Assembly: GCA_013368375.1 (NCBI GenBank)
Contig: JAACJP010000003.1
Span: 248,001-312,000, forward strand
Reading direction: 5' to 3'
From: Tricholomella constricta
Taxonomy: Eukaryota; Basidiomycota; Agaricomycetes; Agaricales; Lyophyllaceae
Length of the DNA: 64,000 nt
Shown: positions 1-9,777 of the stretch, piece after piece
Numbering within the stretch: position 1 is the first letter of the stretch
Layout: every line of letters begins with the position of its first letter
The notes under the pieces: generated by a model
Told to the model about the DNA's origin: nothing
What the model saw: only the letters and a program-made list of their open reading frames with translations
Database searches by the model: none
Made by a program: the position numbers and the translations under genes

Positions 1-2
1 TG

Positions 3-2438
3 ACGCAGAACGGACAGGCGTTCGCCTGGCGGCCATTACACGAGTCGTGTTTTCAGGCAATAAAGGACGCGTGCTGTAGGACACCGGTACTAGTACCGCT
101 GGACCACAACAAAGATGAACCGATATGGGTTATCTGCGACGCGTCGGTGTCCGGAGTCGGAGCGATGTATGGACAGGGACCGACATGGCAGACATGTCGG
201 CCGGCGGGATTCATGTCCCGCAAATTCACTGATGCGCAACGGCATTATCGTGTCTTCGAACAAGAAACGATAGCAATACTGGAGGCTCTCCTCAAATGGG
301 AGGACAAGCTGATCGGGTACCGAATACATGTGGTAACCGATCATAAAGCGTTGGAATTTTTCCAGACGCAGAGGCGACTATCTAGTCGTCAGACGAGATG
401 GATGGAATATCTATCTCGGTTCGACTTTGACATTAGATATGTCAAAGGCTCATTGAATAAGGTGGCAGACGCTCTGTCCAGATACCACAAAAGTGATGTC
501 TGGGATGATAAGTTCACAATGAACGACTACGTCAACGCTGACGTCCGGCTGGATCCCAGGCATGATGATCTGCCTTGGGATAGAGTGCGGGAGGTAGTGG
601 ATCAAGTCGTCGAGCGGCAGATCCAGATGAAGGAGATCAAGCAGGAGCACAGCAGCATAGCAGTGCTCCGGGACATGGTACAAGAAAGAGATGTGAGGGC
701 GGCAGCGCTAGCAGCGGCCGCAGAGACGGGTGAGACGACGTTACCCAAGGAAGGCGGGGAAGATGACCCCACCGTCTTTAAATCGAGGGACCGCGGGACG
801 CATCTGCGGGTACAGGTCGAGAACGGGGCAGGGAATGAAACATTCCTGGCCGCGGTGATAGCGGGTTACGAGAGCGACCCGCTATTCAAGAAGATAGTAG
901 GTGCACCAGCACAGCATCCGTCCTTTCGAGTAGCCGAGGGACTGGTGTGGGGGAAAAACAGGGGCGGAGAGGAGGTGCTATGCATCCCATCCGCGAAAAA
1001 CGGAGAACAGTCGCTGCACGGGCAAGTTATTGACCGGGCACATAGAGTGGTTGGACATTTCGGTCCGCAACGCACCGCCGACTACGTGAGACGGTGGTAC
1101 TGGTGGCCGCGACTTCAGAAGGAAGTCGAGATTTTTTGTGCGTCATGCCAAACGTGCATGACGACGAAGGGAGAGTACCGGATGCCCGCGGGGCTGGTAC
1201 ACTCACTACCGATACCAACGACACCATGGGAGTCGATTGGGATGGACTTCGTGGGACCATTCCCGGAAGTAGACGGATACAACTATTTATGGGTAGTGGT
1301 ATGCAGGATGACGTCCCAGGTACATCTGGTACCATTGAACACGAGAACGACAGCATCACAGTTGTCGTGGATATATATGAGGGAAGTGGTGCGTTTGCAC
1401 GGTCTTCCCAGCTCGATCGTGTGCGATCGAGACCCCAAGTTTACGTCGAAGTGGTGGAAGGAACTACATCGACTAATGGGATCGACATTGTTAATGTCGA
1501 CAGCATTCCATCCGCAGACGGATGGAGCGACGGAGAGAGCAAATCGGTCGATCGCACAGATCATCCGAGCATGTATTCGCCCGGACCAGAAGGACTGGGT
1601 GGTGGCGCTACCGATGGTCGAGTTCGCGATAAACTCGAGCATTAGTGCAGCAACGGGGCTCGCACCGTTCGAAGCAAACCATGGGTTTATACCGACGGTT
1701 ATGACAAAAATGGACTCGGGGACGAAGGCGCCACCGGGAGTACAGGAATTCGCAGCCAATGCGCTGCGGAATATGGCAGCAGCACATGACGCGATTATCG
1801 CGGCGCGTACGTTTCAGAGGCACCACGCGAATACGCGTCGACGCGCTGACCCAACGATAAGTAAAGACGACCTCGTCTACTTATCAACGGACAACTTATC
1901 TTTGCCCTCGGGAAGGGCAGGTAAGTTGTTGCCTAAATATGTGGGCCCGTATCGGGTCCTCGAGGCATTTCCGGAGACATCCAACTATGTATTGGAATTG
2001 CCGGAAGCACTGAAGAAACGACGGATACATCCGCGGTTTCATATATCAAGATTGCGTCCGCATCAAGCGAACGACGATGCACTGTTTCCAAACAGAGCGA
2101 CCCCGGAGGCTTATGACTTCGGGGCTCCGGAGGAGGCGGAATACTATGTCGACGAAATAGTCGGACATCAGTGGAACGGGAAGGAGGTGTCCTTCCTCGT
2201 TAAATGGACGATGGGCGACTCTACATGGGAGCCGCTCAGCACATGCGAGGAACTCGAGGCACTGGACAGCTACCTCGAGCTTATTGGGGTCAAGGACTGG
2301 AAAGTCCTTCCCCGCAGGGCTACAATAACGGCGCGCGCCCGAACGGGAGCGCGGAGCGCAGCACAAAAGCAGACAGGACGCGGGGGCGCCGTCACGGGAT
2401 CGAGGAGATCACGGGACGGGAAGAAAAAACCGGCATAA
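3..2438 (+). CDS. pol: Chromovirus pol polyprotein, C-terminal part (RNase H, integrase, chromodomain)
   Basis: The frame is open from base 3 to the TAA at 2436-2438, so the start lies outside the window. It begins in the tail of the reverse transcriptase. RNase H follows, with its acidic residues in the segments ICDAS, FEQET, VTDHKAL and VADALSR. The integrase has an HHCC zinc finger (HRVVGH and CASCQTC) and a D,D,E core seen as GMDFVGPF, VCDRDPKF and TDGATERANRS. A chromodomain (EYYVDEIVGHQWNGKEVSF onward, about 2140-2290) ends the conserved part. Chromodomains of this class are known to steer integration to modified histones. A short basic tail follows. No frameshift or stop was seen, so this copy could be functional. 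Confidence 0.93.
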   Translation, partial: TQNGQAFAWRPLHESCFQAIKDACCRTPVLVPLDHNKDEPIWVICDASVSGVGAMYGQGPTWQTCRPAGFMSRKFTDAQRHYRVFEQETIAILEALLKWEDKLIGYRIHVVTDHKALEFFQTQRRLSSRQTRWMEYLSRFDFDIRYVKGSLNKVADALSRYHKSDVWDDKFTMNDYVNADVRLDPRHDDLPWDRVREVVDQVVERQIQMKEIKQEHSSIAVLRDMVQERDVRAAALAAAAETGETTLPKEGGEDDPTVFKSRDRGTHLRVQVENGAGNETFLAAVIAGYESDPLFKKIVGAPAQHPSFRVAEGLVWGKNRGGEEVLCIPSAKNGEQSLHGQVIDRAHRVVGHFGPQRTADYVRRWYWWPRLQKEVEIFCASCQTCMTTKGEYRMPAGLVHSLPIPTTPWESIGMDFVGPFPEVDGYNYLWVVVCRMTSQVHLVPLNTRTTASQLSWIYMREVVRLHGLPSSIVCDRDPKFTSKWWKELHRLMGSTLLMSTAFHPQTDGATERANRSIAQIIRACIRPDQKDWVVALPMVEFAINSSISAATGLAPFEANHGFIPTVMTKMDSGTKAPPGVQEFAANALRNMAAAHDAIIAARTFQRHHANTRRRADPTISKDDLVYLSTDNLSLPSGRAGKLLPKYVGPYRVLEAFPETSNYVLELPEALKKRRIHPRFHISRLRPHQANDDALFPNRATPEAYDFGAPEEAEYYVDEIVGHQWNGKEVSFLVKWTMGDSTWEPLSTCEELEALDSYLELIGVKDWKVLPRRATITARARTGARSAAQKQTGRGGAVTGSRRSRDGKKKPA

Positions 2439-2499
2439 GCCGAGAAGTCACAAACACGAAAGTGTGACGTGTTGAATTTTCTTCAGCACCATCACCACG

Positions 2500-4797
2500 A
2501 TGGAGCGACCACCGCACGACGACCGACCAGATAGGCCGGATCACCCAATGGGTGGTCCAGAAAGCAATGAGAGCGCGCGGGGTGGAAGAGAATTCCGCCC
2601 CAGGGAAACAAGGAGGGAGGGGGAACGCGATCGGTATCGATCGCGGTCCCAGGCAAGAGGGCGTCTGCGGTCTCGAGACCAGGACAGGGGCGGCAGCTAC
2701 CTGTCACCGCAACGTGAAAGTGGCAGTGGCCGTGAACGAGAACGTTCACGGTCTAGGGAGCAAGCAGCGAGCGCCAGCGAGCTGAGGTGGACCTACAACG
2801 AGCAGGTCAACCTGGTCAGCCACCCGAGAGGGTGTGCGACGTGTACAGGGTACGCGGCGCATATGCTGATGGACTCGATTTCGGAGGCGGAGGGTCTGCA
2901 TAAGGCCCACCGCAAGCAGAAGGAATATCTTAAGGGCGCTGACTTAGCGGCTCTTAAGCTTGAGAGGGACGACCTGCGGAACAGGTTGCGATCCCTCGAC
3001 ATCGACTATCGGCGCTTGTGCGGCGATTACGATGAGCTGCGTGATCAGTACAATGATCGCGTGGACGAGTTAAAAGATGTGCGCGGGCAGCTGGAGGCCC
3101 GCGACAAGGAAGAGGAGGGCGGGAAGCGAAAGCGCTCCCGCAACGACGACGGTGGAACTACCGCGTCGTATGAGGCAGGACCGACATCGTCGAGACTGTC
3201 TCCAGCGAGTCAGCTGCCGGCACGGATGCCGGCGGAGGACGACGATACAGACGCCAGTCAAGGCGACTATATGGACCTGGACGTGGGGACGTATCCGACC
3301 CCCGTCGAAGCATATGGAGTGTCAGCGCCCGTTGGGGCGCAGACAACGATGCCGGCCATTCGTAGGGCGGCACCGGTTAACTATCAGACCCCGTTGGGGT
3401 CGGTAGACCATGTTCGACTCCCCGGCGGGGCTCACCTGAGCGCCGTCGACCACACGCTCCGATTCGGTCGGAAAGCGCAACGCGCAGCCGAGAACGAGCG
3501 GATGGGATTGCCGCCCCCGAGGATGGGGATGCCTGCGGGAGGCACGGGGATGCCCGTATCAGCGGGAGAGCTGGAGGCTTGGATAGCCGCAGCTAATGTC
3601 CCCGGCAATGAGTTTGCATTGCAACGAATGAAGACATTCGTTGCAGTCTGCCAGCAGATTGCAGACGCCAACCGCACGGATGTGATGCGGTCGGCAATGA
3701 CACAATGGCGACTCCCTACTTGGGCGAAGGCAAAACAGGCTGCCGTGACGGCGAAGTACGCCGTAGGCAAAGGGCCGAAACCTGTGAAGGTTCCGAACCC
3801 AAATTACGGAGACCCAGCAGTGAACTGGGCAGCATGGTTGTACCGAAATCGGGCGACCATAGTAAACAACGGCCGACCCCAGTATCCGGGAACGGTGGTA
3901 GTACCCGGAGGAGTGTCTTTGACGCATATCCGGGGAATGAATATTGTCATGCCGCGCGCACCGAAGCGCGTGACTGACGTCTCATCATCGAGGAATCGAC
4001 ATCGATTCCTCCAACTGGCATGCGAGTTGATGGGTACCATCAACTTGTACCGCAACATGCTGCAATCGCTCGGCAGGAGCGTTGCAGAGGTAGAGACGGT
4101 CGAGCGGTTTTCGCAACCACTTGACAATGTGACGATGGAGGACATTGCCACATTTTTTGCTGAGCAAGGAGTGAGCGTCGAACGATTCGTTGACGCTCAG
4201 CCATTCGGAGTGGAGTGGCTTCAGGATTACCGGGGCGCCCACACCGAAGACCCCAAGGCCAGTGCCGTGTTTACACGGATGACCACCTACGCTGCGACCC
4301 AGAATGACTGGACGCAGGCGACGCTGCCGGGAGAGCCGACGTGGTGGTATCCACCACCACGTCACTACAACAACGGGCCAGTAGCTGGCCCGAGCGGAGC
4401 ATCGACAATGTCGACGCCCGCAATAGCAGGACCATCGACCGGAGGGCCGGTGGTCATGACGAGAACGCCACTAACGGTGGAACACCAGCTGACGGCAGGT
4501 GTACGGGCGGCCCTGGACTATGGGTCGTCCGGAGCAGGACCTTCGGGGTCCGGCGCAGGACCGTCGGGATCAGCGACGATTCCCGCGGCATCAGCAACGG
4601 CGGCGGCAACGGCGCCCATACCAGGTCTCGGGGCTGGGGTGGGCAGTACGAGTATGGGACCACCCGTAGAGGCGGGGGGACCCAGTGACCAGACACCGGG
4701 GGGCGATGGCGACATGCCCGACGATCCCATGGACGGCTCGGTTTCAGGGCGAGCAGCGTCGGGATTGGAGGACGGCGAGGTGGAGGGCGCGGCGTGA
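2500..4797 (+). CDS. Extra ORF of the chromovirus, downstream of pol (RS-rich, coiled-coil, unknown function)
   Basis: This 765-codon ORF starts 62 bp after the pol stop on the same strand and inside the element, upstream of the 3' LTR. The ATG at 2500 is the first in frame. The first 90 residues are rich in Arg, Ser and Asp and resemble RS-type low-complexity sequence. A Cys pair (CATC) and a long charged coiled coil follow at about residues 120-220, then a basic patch KRKRSR, a globular middle and a Pro/Gly/Ala-rich tail. I do not recognise the family. Elements of this class normally place gag before pol and have nothing or an env-like gene after it. The product could be a displaced gag-like structural protein, an accessory protein or a captured host gene. 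It has no signal peptide or obvious membrane segment, which argues against env. Confidence 0.75.
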   Translation: MERPPHDDRPDRPDHPMGGPESNESARGGREFRPRETRREGERDRYRSRSQARGRLRSRDQDRGGSYLSPQRESGSGRERERSRSREQAASASELRWTYNEQVNLVSHPRGCATCTGYAAHMLMDSISEAEGLHKAHRKQKEYLKGADLAALKLERDDLRNRLRSLDIDYRRLCGDYDELRDQYNDRVDELKDVRGQLEARDKEEEGGKRKRSRNDDGGTTASYEAGPTSSRLSPASQLPARMPAEDDDTDASQGDYMDLDVGTYPTPVEAYGVSAPVGAQTTMPAIRRAAPVNYQTPLGSVDHVRLPGGAHLSAVDHTLRFGRKAQRAAENERMGLPPPRMGMPAGGTGMPVSAGELEAWIAAANVPGNEFALQRMKTFVAVCQQIADANRTDVMRSAMTQWRLPTWAKAKQAAVTAKYAVGKGPKPVKVPNPNYGDPAVNWAAWLYRNRATIVNNGRPQYPGTVVVPGGVSLTHIRGMNIVMPRAPKRVTDVSSSRNRHRFLQLACELMGTINLYRNMLQSLGRSVAEVETVERFSQPLDNVTMEDIATFFAEQGVSVERFVDAQPFGVEWLQDYRGAHTEDPKASAVFTRMTTYAATQNDWTQATLPGEPTWWYPPPRHYNNGPVAGPSGASTMSTPAIAGPSTGGPVVMTRTPLTVEHQLTAGVRAALDYGSSGAGPSGSGAGPSGSATIPAASATAAATAPIPGLGAGVGSTSMGPPVEAGGPSDQTPGGDGDMPDDPMDGSVSGRAASGLEDGEVEGAA

Positions 4798-4807
4798 GCA
4801 GCGCCGC

Positions 4808-4832
4808 GGGCGGTACTATCGTACCGCCCACG

Positions 4833-4871
<39 letters not shown>

Positions 4872-4984
4872 ATAGATATAAAAAATTTATATGTCTATAA
4901 CTATCGAATGCACGATAGTGGACTTCAACAAGTCTACTATCCAAACAACGGAATTGGGAATAGATTGAGCCCGGGGCTCAATCT
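4808..4984 (+). other. Run of five hairpins and an A36 tract before the 3' LTR
   Basis: Between the second ORF and the polypurine tract the sequence folds repeatedly. GGGCGGTAC pairs with GTACCGCCC (4808-4816 and 4821-4829). A run of 36 A follows (4833-4868). An AT-rich arm pair spans about 4871-4899. ACTATCG pairs with CGATAGT (4900-4919) and GACTT with AAGTC (4921-4934). AGATTGAGCCC pairs perfectly with GGGCTCAATCT around a single base (4962-4984). The pairings are read directly from the sequence; any role in RNA 3' processing, dimerisation or plus-strand priming is inference. Confidence 0.75.
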
Positions 4985-4996
4985 AAAGGGGGAGAG

Positions 4997-5187
4997 TGTA
5001 ACGGGCGTTACCGAATAAGGTAGCGATCGTTGTTTGTCTTTGTTTATTTCTAAAGGCGCTGGCTCTATATAGACAGCGCCTCTGTATTATATAATCTTTA
5101 GACTTATATACACCACTACTACACACAATCCAATACGCGGTCGTGTTTAGTCCGGTGTGAACCTTAAGTCTACAACCCATCCTTACA
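4997..5187 (+). repeat. 3' LTR of the chromovirus (191 bp)
   Basis: The LTR begins TGTAACGGGCGTTACC right after a purine-rich tract and ends TTACA, so the ends form the inverted pair TGTAA/TTACA. The first bases include a GTAACG/CGTTAC inverted repeat. The boundary is inferred from these end motifs because the 5' LTR is not in the window. Confidence 0.8.
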
Positions 5188-5190
5188 GGG

Positions 5191-5707
5191 TCAGAGATAA
5201 AGCAAGTTAGAGAGGGAGCGAGGAAACATACCAGGCCAGAACGCCCAGGGGTAATAAATGTGTCCGAGAAAACCAAGCTTGTACTCCTTGCCATCATATC
5301 CAGTCCACGTGAACACATCTTTGGTAGTTTTGTTGTTGATGAGGTCTGGTATTTGGGCTAGGAGAATGTTTCTCAGGAAATAGAAAAATATTTTCCATGT
5401 TCCCACAAATCCGCTAATTTCTCGCCTTATTCCAGTAAAGGAGGAAGACGGGGTAAAAGACAAAGAGGCAAAGCAGCCTAAACATAAGCGCTGTAAGAAT
5501 GGTGATGTTCAATACTTCCCATCAAGGAAAGTAGTGCTGAGTTTTCTTAGTTGTCGCAGCAGAGTCGTGGAGGAGATCTTTTTTGTTCACGGGATCTAGC
5601 ACATCCAGAGCAGGATCGTAGGCATACACAACTAGCCCACAGTGTATGGTGGTAAACAAAGGATTGCGGTGAGATAAGCTGTACTTGGCATCGACGACAG
5701 AGGACAT
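5191..5707 (-). CDS. Possible remnant of a spliced host gene beside the chromovirus
   Basis: Two minus-strand coding-like segments lie next to the LTR. The first could start at the ATG at 5707 (MSSVVDAKYSLSHRNP), and a second at about 5450-5230 reads through FVGTWKIFFYF and GHIYYPWAFWPG. The second segment is followed by GGTATGT, a good 5' splice site, only about 45 bp before the LTR end. This suggests that the retrotransposon landed in an intron or coding part of a gene, leaving its first exons behind. I do not recognise the protein. Chance ORFs are a real alternative. Confidence 0.3.
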
Positions 5708-7098
5708 AAAGTTGACATGAAGGATGAATTAGATCAGGAGATGGCGGAGTCTTGATCGTGAGCATCAAATTTGGGTGGGGGAGAAGATGTAATTCACGGC
5801 TTACGATAGGAGGGGCTGGCTCTTTTTCCTTAGCATTGTCAGAGACAGGGCAGTATAGAGGCCCAGGTGCCCAGAACCATGCCTGTCGTCCTCGTCCCTG
5901 GAGGAGTAAGAGGAGGGTGACTGTAAAAAGGGAATTGCGATGGGAATTAGTGACAGTGTCTAGGTGTCAATGGGTAGTGCATGAGGTTAGATGAGAGCAG
6001 GAGTTTTAGGGTGGATTAGAGATGGCCGGAAGGTGGACGAGAAGGGACCTGCAGTGTTTGAGTTTGGGGATTATTCGAGTTGTTTGATGATTGGGAGTTC
6101 AACGGTGGGACGTTTGTTGGTGAAACATCCATCAACTCCTGCTCAATGTGTTTCCTCTTCTTCTCGTGCTTAACGCTCTTCCAAAGTTCTTTCTTCTCCA
6201 CCCCTTCTCTGTATACAGCCCTCTCTCACTCCCAGCCACCTGTTCCCCTCTTCCCTGCCCTCTTCTGTGTCTGCTTTATCCCCTCCACCTTGTTAATCCT
6301 ATCCTCTGCCTCATTGTTCCTGTTTTACAATGCCTCTTTCTAATCTCCTCTACATTTTCCCTCCCATAAATGCCCCAACTTCTTCCTCGAATATAGTTGA
6401 ACCCTTTATTGCTTCTTCACCACTGCTAGCCACTATCCCAGCAAAATACACATGCTGCCAATCTCAATAGCATACACAGGACCAGACTTTATCAGAATGG
6501 AATAATGTTAGCATTGGGGCCTATTCTGAGGTTCGGCGTCTATTCTGAGGCCCCATCGCAGAGGGATGAATCTTTTTTAGTTATGATGTGAATGAGTAGT
6601 GCAAGATGTCACATTGAATAATCATTATGGGGGTGTCTTGACTGCGTGGCCGCCACCCACATCAGTGCAGAGAAGGCATGATACATTTATGACCTGGATG
6701 GAGAGGATGCATTGAATTGAATAATGAAGAAGTGGAAAGATGGAAATTACTTACCAGTCGCACTGGGCCTGGGCTACGGTTGAAGCTGAAGGAGCTGGAC
6801 CATTGATGCTGGGAAGGCCAAGGTACATGATAATGAAAGTTCAGCTCATTCTCATGCTTTGTTCCAGGATGATCACTCCAAAGAATACTTACGTCAATGA
6901 GCCAGCAAAATGATCATCGAGGTGAGGGAAGGGAGACCTGTTGAACGTTCTGGAAGGCGATGGTGGGAAACAAGAACACCTTGTCCCACAACCATGACTG
7001 CCCTCAGGCTCTCTGCTAAACTTCCAAACCTGTAAAGCAGTGGTCTGGTATGTAGGAACAGGGCGAGTTTTCGAGGGAGACCGAAGTGACAGAAGAAT
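5708..7098. other. Intergenic stretch without a supported gene
   Basis: No convincing coding region was found. Bases about 6150-6400 are strongly pyrimidine-rich on the plus strand. Around 6730-7060 there are several splice-site-like motifs on the minus strand and short coding-like runs, possibly debris of an old gene, but no family could be named. Confidence 0.4.
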
Positions 7099-7748
7099 CT
7101 CAGTGAATGTGAATGCACTGTAATATTATTGATGGATCGGGCAAATGTGAAGGGGGTATTTGCTCGGGGTTAATTGAGACCAAGGTTCCCTTTCATCACG
7201 TATTTTCCTTTATCTTATCTCTCGCACAAACGTCTTTGTTACCTCTAACTATATAACCTGCGCGCGCCTCTGCGAGACACTTTGTCGTCTCACACTGCGC
7301 TCGCAGGTAAGTTCCCCTTCCTCATTTACTTACTCTCGTCATCTCACACTGCGCTCGCAGTTTGCTAGATTCTTATGTCGCGCCGCACCAGCTTTAGTAT
7401 TCCCACCCACCATCCCTATTCCATTACCATTCCACGCGCACTATTCTTTTCTTACTACTCCCTCTCACTAGTCCCTCGTAGTTAGCTTGAGTTCGGCCCC
7501 TTCGGGGCATCGGATTTGAGAACTTACGGACCGCAAATTCTCATCTGCTTGGCAAAACTCACTCGGACTTGTCTGCACTCTGAGAATCTCAATTCTCAGC
7601 TTTCGCTTCAAGTTCCATCGCTCGTGCTCAAACAAATTGATTACTCAAATTAAGTATATCTGAAGTGACAGTAGACTACGAGGTATCAGTAAATGGTAAC
7701 GAGTGAATTATAGGTAGGACTTACACCTCAGTGAATGTGAATGCACTG
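7099..7748. repeat. 606-bp insertion flanked by perfect 22-bp direct repeats
   Basis: The sequence CTCAGTGAATGTGAATGCAC plus TG occurs at 7099-7120 and again at 7727-7748, and 606 bp lie between. A duplication of this length resembles the target duplications of target-primed (LINE/SINE-type) insertions, but no poly(A) tail is present. Inside are a 19-bp repeat (7288-7306 and 7342-7360) and a strong GCCCC-TTCG-GGGC hairpin near 7495-7510. Its origin is unknown. Confidence 0.55.
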
Positions 7749-8215
7749 AGGTGTTAGCAATGAAAGCGGAAACAAATTATAACTGCTTAGTAAGTGCCAG
7801 AAATAGACGGTCAGTCTTGCTTGCTCAACAAGACCAACTCAGTATCTCTCCTACAATCAAGGGTGCATATCCTATCAGCTTATGATTTGAACAATCTGCC
7901 AAAACACATCCCAATCCCAAGAGATTGATCTATGCCAGGCTCCTGGGACACCTAATGCTGGCAGGGCCTTCCAATGGAGCTCATGTAGCTGTCGTTCGAG
8001 AAGTCCTCTCATGTGCGGATGACGATGCCTTGGCACTGAATGGAAAGATGTCCTATGATCATTACATATGTGCATGTAAGCTTCTCCTGTAACCTATTTA
8101 CCCATTCTGAAGGACATTCAACAGTCAAGGAAGTCAAAGGCCGTACACCCATCCAGTCATTCCATGTTTCATGGCCCTCCTTCGACACCCACAAGGCAAT
8201 GATAATGGGCATGTT

Positions 8216-8395
8216 TGTAAGGGTTGTGATTGGGTGACACTGGAGTATATCATGCCGGATACTTATTCCCACGGGCTCTAGTTTTTACCATTGCTTTACT
8301 TTCACTACGCCTGTGTTGCTCGCTCTTCTCACTATAGAATTGGATCAAACACACTTGTGACTGAAGCTAGGACCTCAAGACTCAACAATCTTACA
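8216..8395 (+). repeat. LTR of the left non-autonomous element, 5' copy
   Basis: This 180-bp sequence starts TGTAA and ends TTACA. It is repeated at 9778-9957 and, inverted, at 10074-10253 and 11635-11814. Confidence 0.9.
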
Positions 8396-9242
8396 CTTTT
8401 TTGTGTTTCCCAGCCTCTCTGGGGCTATAGTGGAGAGACCTGCTGGCACAGCACCCACAGCTTTCTGAGCTGTTCTCTGGACGACTATCCACCTTTCTAG
8501 GCTTCTCTGGGCAGTGATTCAGTTCGCTTTCCAGTCCTACTGGTTGCTGGAAGGATTGGGTGGAGAGTGGTAGAGGTTTGGGACTGGGCCTGGTGGGGTG
8601 GTGATGATGTGGCAGGAAGTTTGGGTCATATCTTTGGAACGAAGGCGCGTATCTCTTGGGCCAATACTGCGTGGATGCAGCCCTCGCTGTTGCGCACATT
8701 TCGACCCCTGGATCATCCATTTCTGCCAACTCCTTCCCCCTCACCATTGCTTTTCATGTTTTGACATTGTCTGGCTGATATCTCGCGACCTACTGCGCCG
8801 ATTCCTTCGATTCCAAGTTCGCTGCGTAGCCCGTGGCTGCCGCTTTCCGTCCATACCTGGGTCTACAGCTATCAGCGCCACGGTTTGCATCCTGCACCCG
8901 TTCTGGTGCTTTTATCCCCATCCCTCCTACCCCAACCATCTCCCACCACCTTGGGTTGGTTCTGGGCTCATTCTCTTCGCATTTTGGGCCTCTTTCACCT
9001 CCCCATACCCTCCTACCATCATTCATATTGGTTGCTCTGAAATCTGGTCATCATCCTCTGCAGTGCCTTTGCTACTCACCCCTTGGTGCTTTATTGCATG
9101 GGACCTTGAAGTATCCGCATTTTTCTCCATGCATAGGCTGGAGATGTACTCTGAGGTATATCCTCTAGGTATTCCACGGTGTTTCCGTCCCCAATCCACC
9201 ATCGTCCATCACTCTCGTTGACACCGAGCAGCGGTCGTTACA

Positions 9243-9640
9243 TATGCGCCCTATCTCTGGTTCTTTCGTTGAGAGGCCTTGGGAGCATCTACCATTGGTT
9301 CCCTCCGCGCCTCCTCTGATTCCCTCGTCAGCCCCAGGCCACGCTTGGGGGTGGGTCTTTGTGGTAATTCCTCCGACACGCTCTCGCTCACCCCAGGTAC
9401 TGGACCACCTCCTTTCTACCGGTTGTCCATCACCCTGTCGACGCGACTATCATTCGTTCCATACGAGCCCTATCTTTGGTTCTTTCGTTGAGAGGCCTTG
9501 GGAGCATCTAACATCGGTTCCCTCCGTGCCTCCCTCTGATTCCCTCGTCAGCCCCAGGTCATGCTTGGGGGTGGGGCCTTTGGAGTAATTACTCCGACAT
9601 GTTTTCACTCGACTGGACGATGGACGACCCCCTTTTTCAT
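9243..9640 (+). repeat. Imperfect tandem repeat inside the element
   Basis: Two adjacent units of roughly 200 bp share GGTTCTTTCGTTGAGAGGCC, TTGGGAGCATCTA, GATTCCCTCGTCAGCCCCAG and GCTTGGGGGTGGG. The same pair of units is present, inverted, in the right copy (about 10395-10790). The repeats are non-coding. Confidence 0.75.
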
Positions 9641-9777
9641 TTGGTTACCTGATGGACTCTTTAGGTAGTGTTTTACCAGGTACAACCATTTTTTTTTCCT
9701 TTTTTCGTCACCCTTTCCCTTCCACCATCTTTGCTTCAGATAGAGTCATCCTTGGGGCTGATTCTAGAGGGGGAGAA

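Larger units (their letters stand above)
1..5187 (+). mobile_element. Ty3/gypsy chromovirus LTR retrotransposon, 3' part
   Basis: This is the 3' portion of an LTR retrotransposon; its 5' LTR, gag and most of the reverse transcriptase lie left of the window. In order it holds the end of pol (RT tail, RNase H, integrase, chromodomain), a second long ORF, a hairpin-rich non-coding stretch, a polypurine tract (about 4985-4996) and a 3' LTR. The integrase followed by a chromodomain places it among the chromoviruses. The reading frames are open, so the copy looks young. The base directly after the LTR is 5188, but the target duplication cannot be checked because the left end is missing. Confidence 0.9.

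Noticed and set aside
1094..1826. Other-frame ORFs over the integrase region of the chromovirus
   Set aside because: They overlap a clearly conserved pol frame and carry no motif of their own.
4454..4831. Minus-strand Pro-rich ORF over the end of the extra ORF
   Set aside because: It is a by-product of GC-rich repeats on the coding strand, with no independent evidence.
7490..7560. A U6 snRNA gene
   Set aside because: Only the 5' stem-like part resembles U6. The invariant ACAGAGA box and downstream core are missing.
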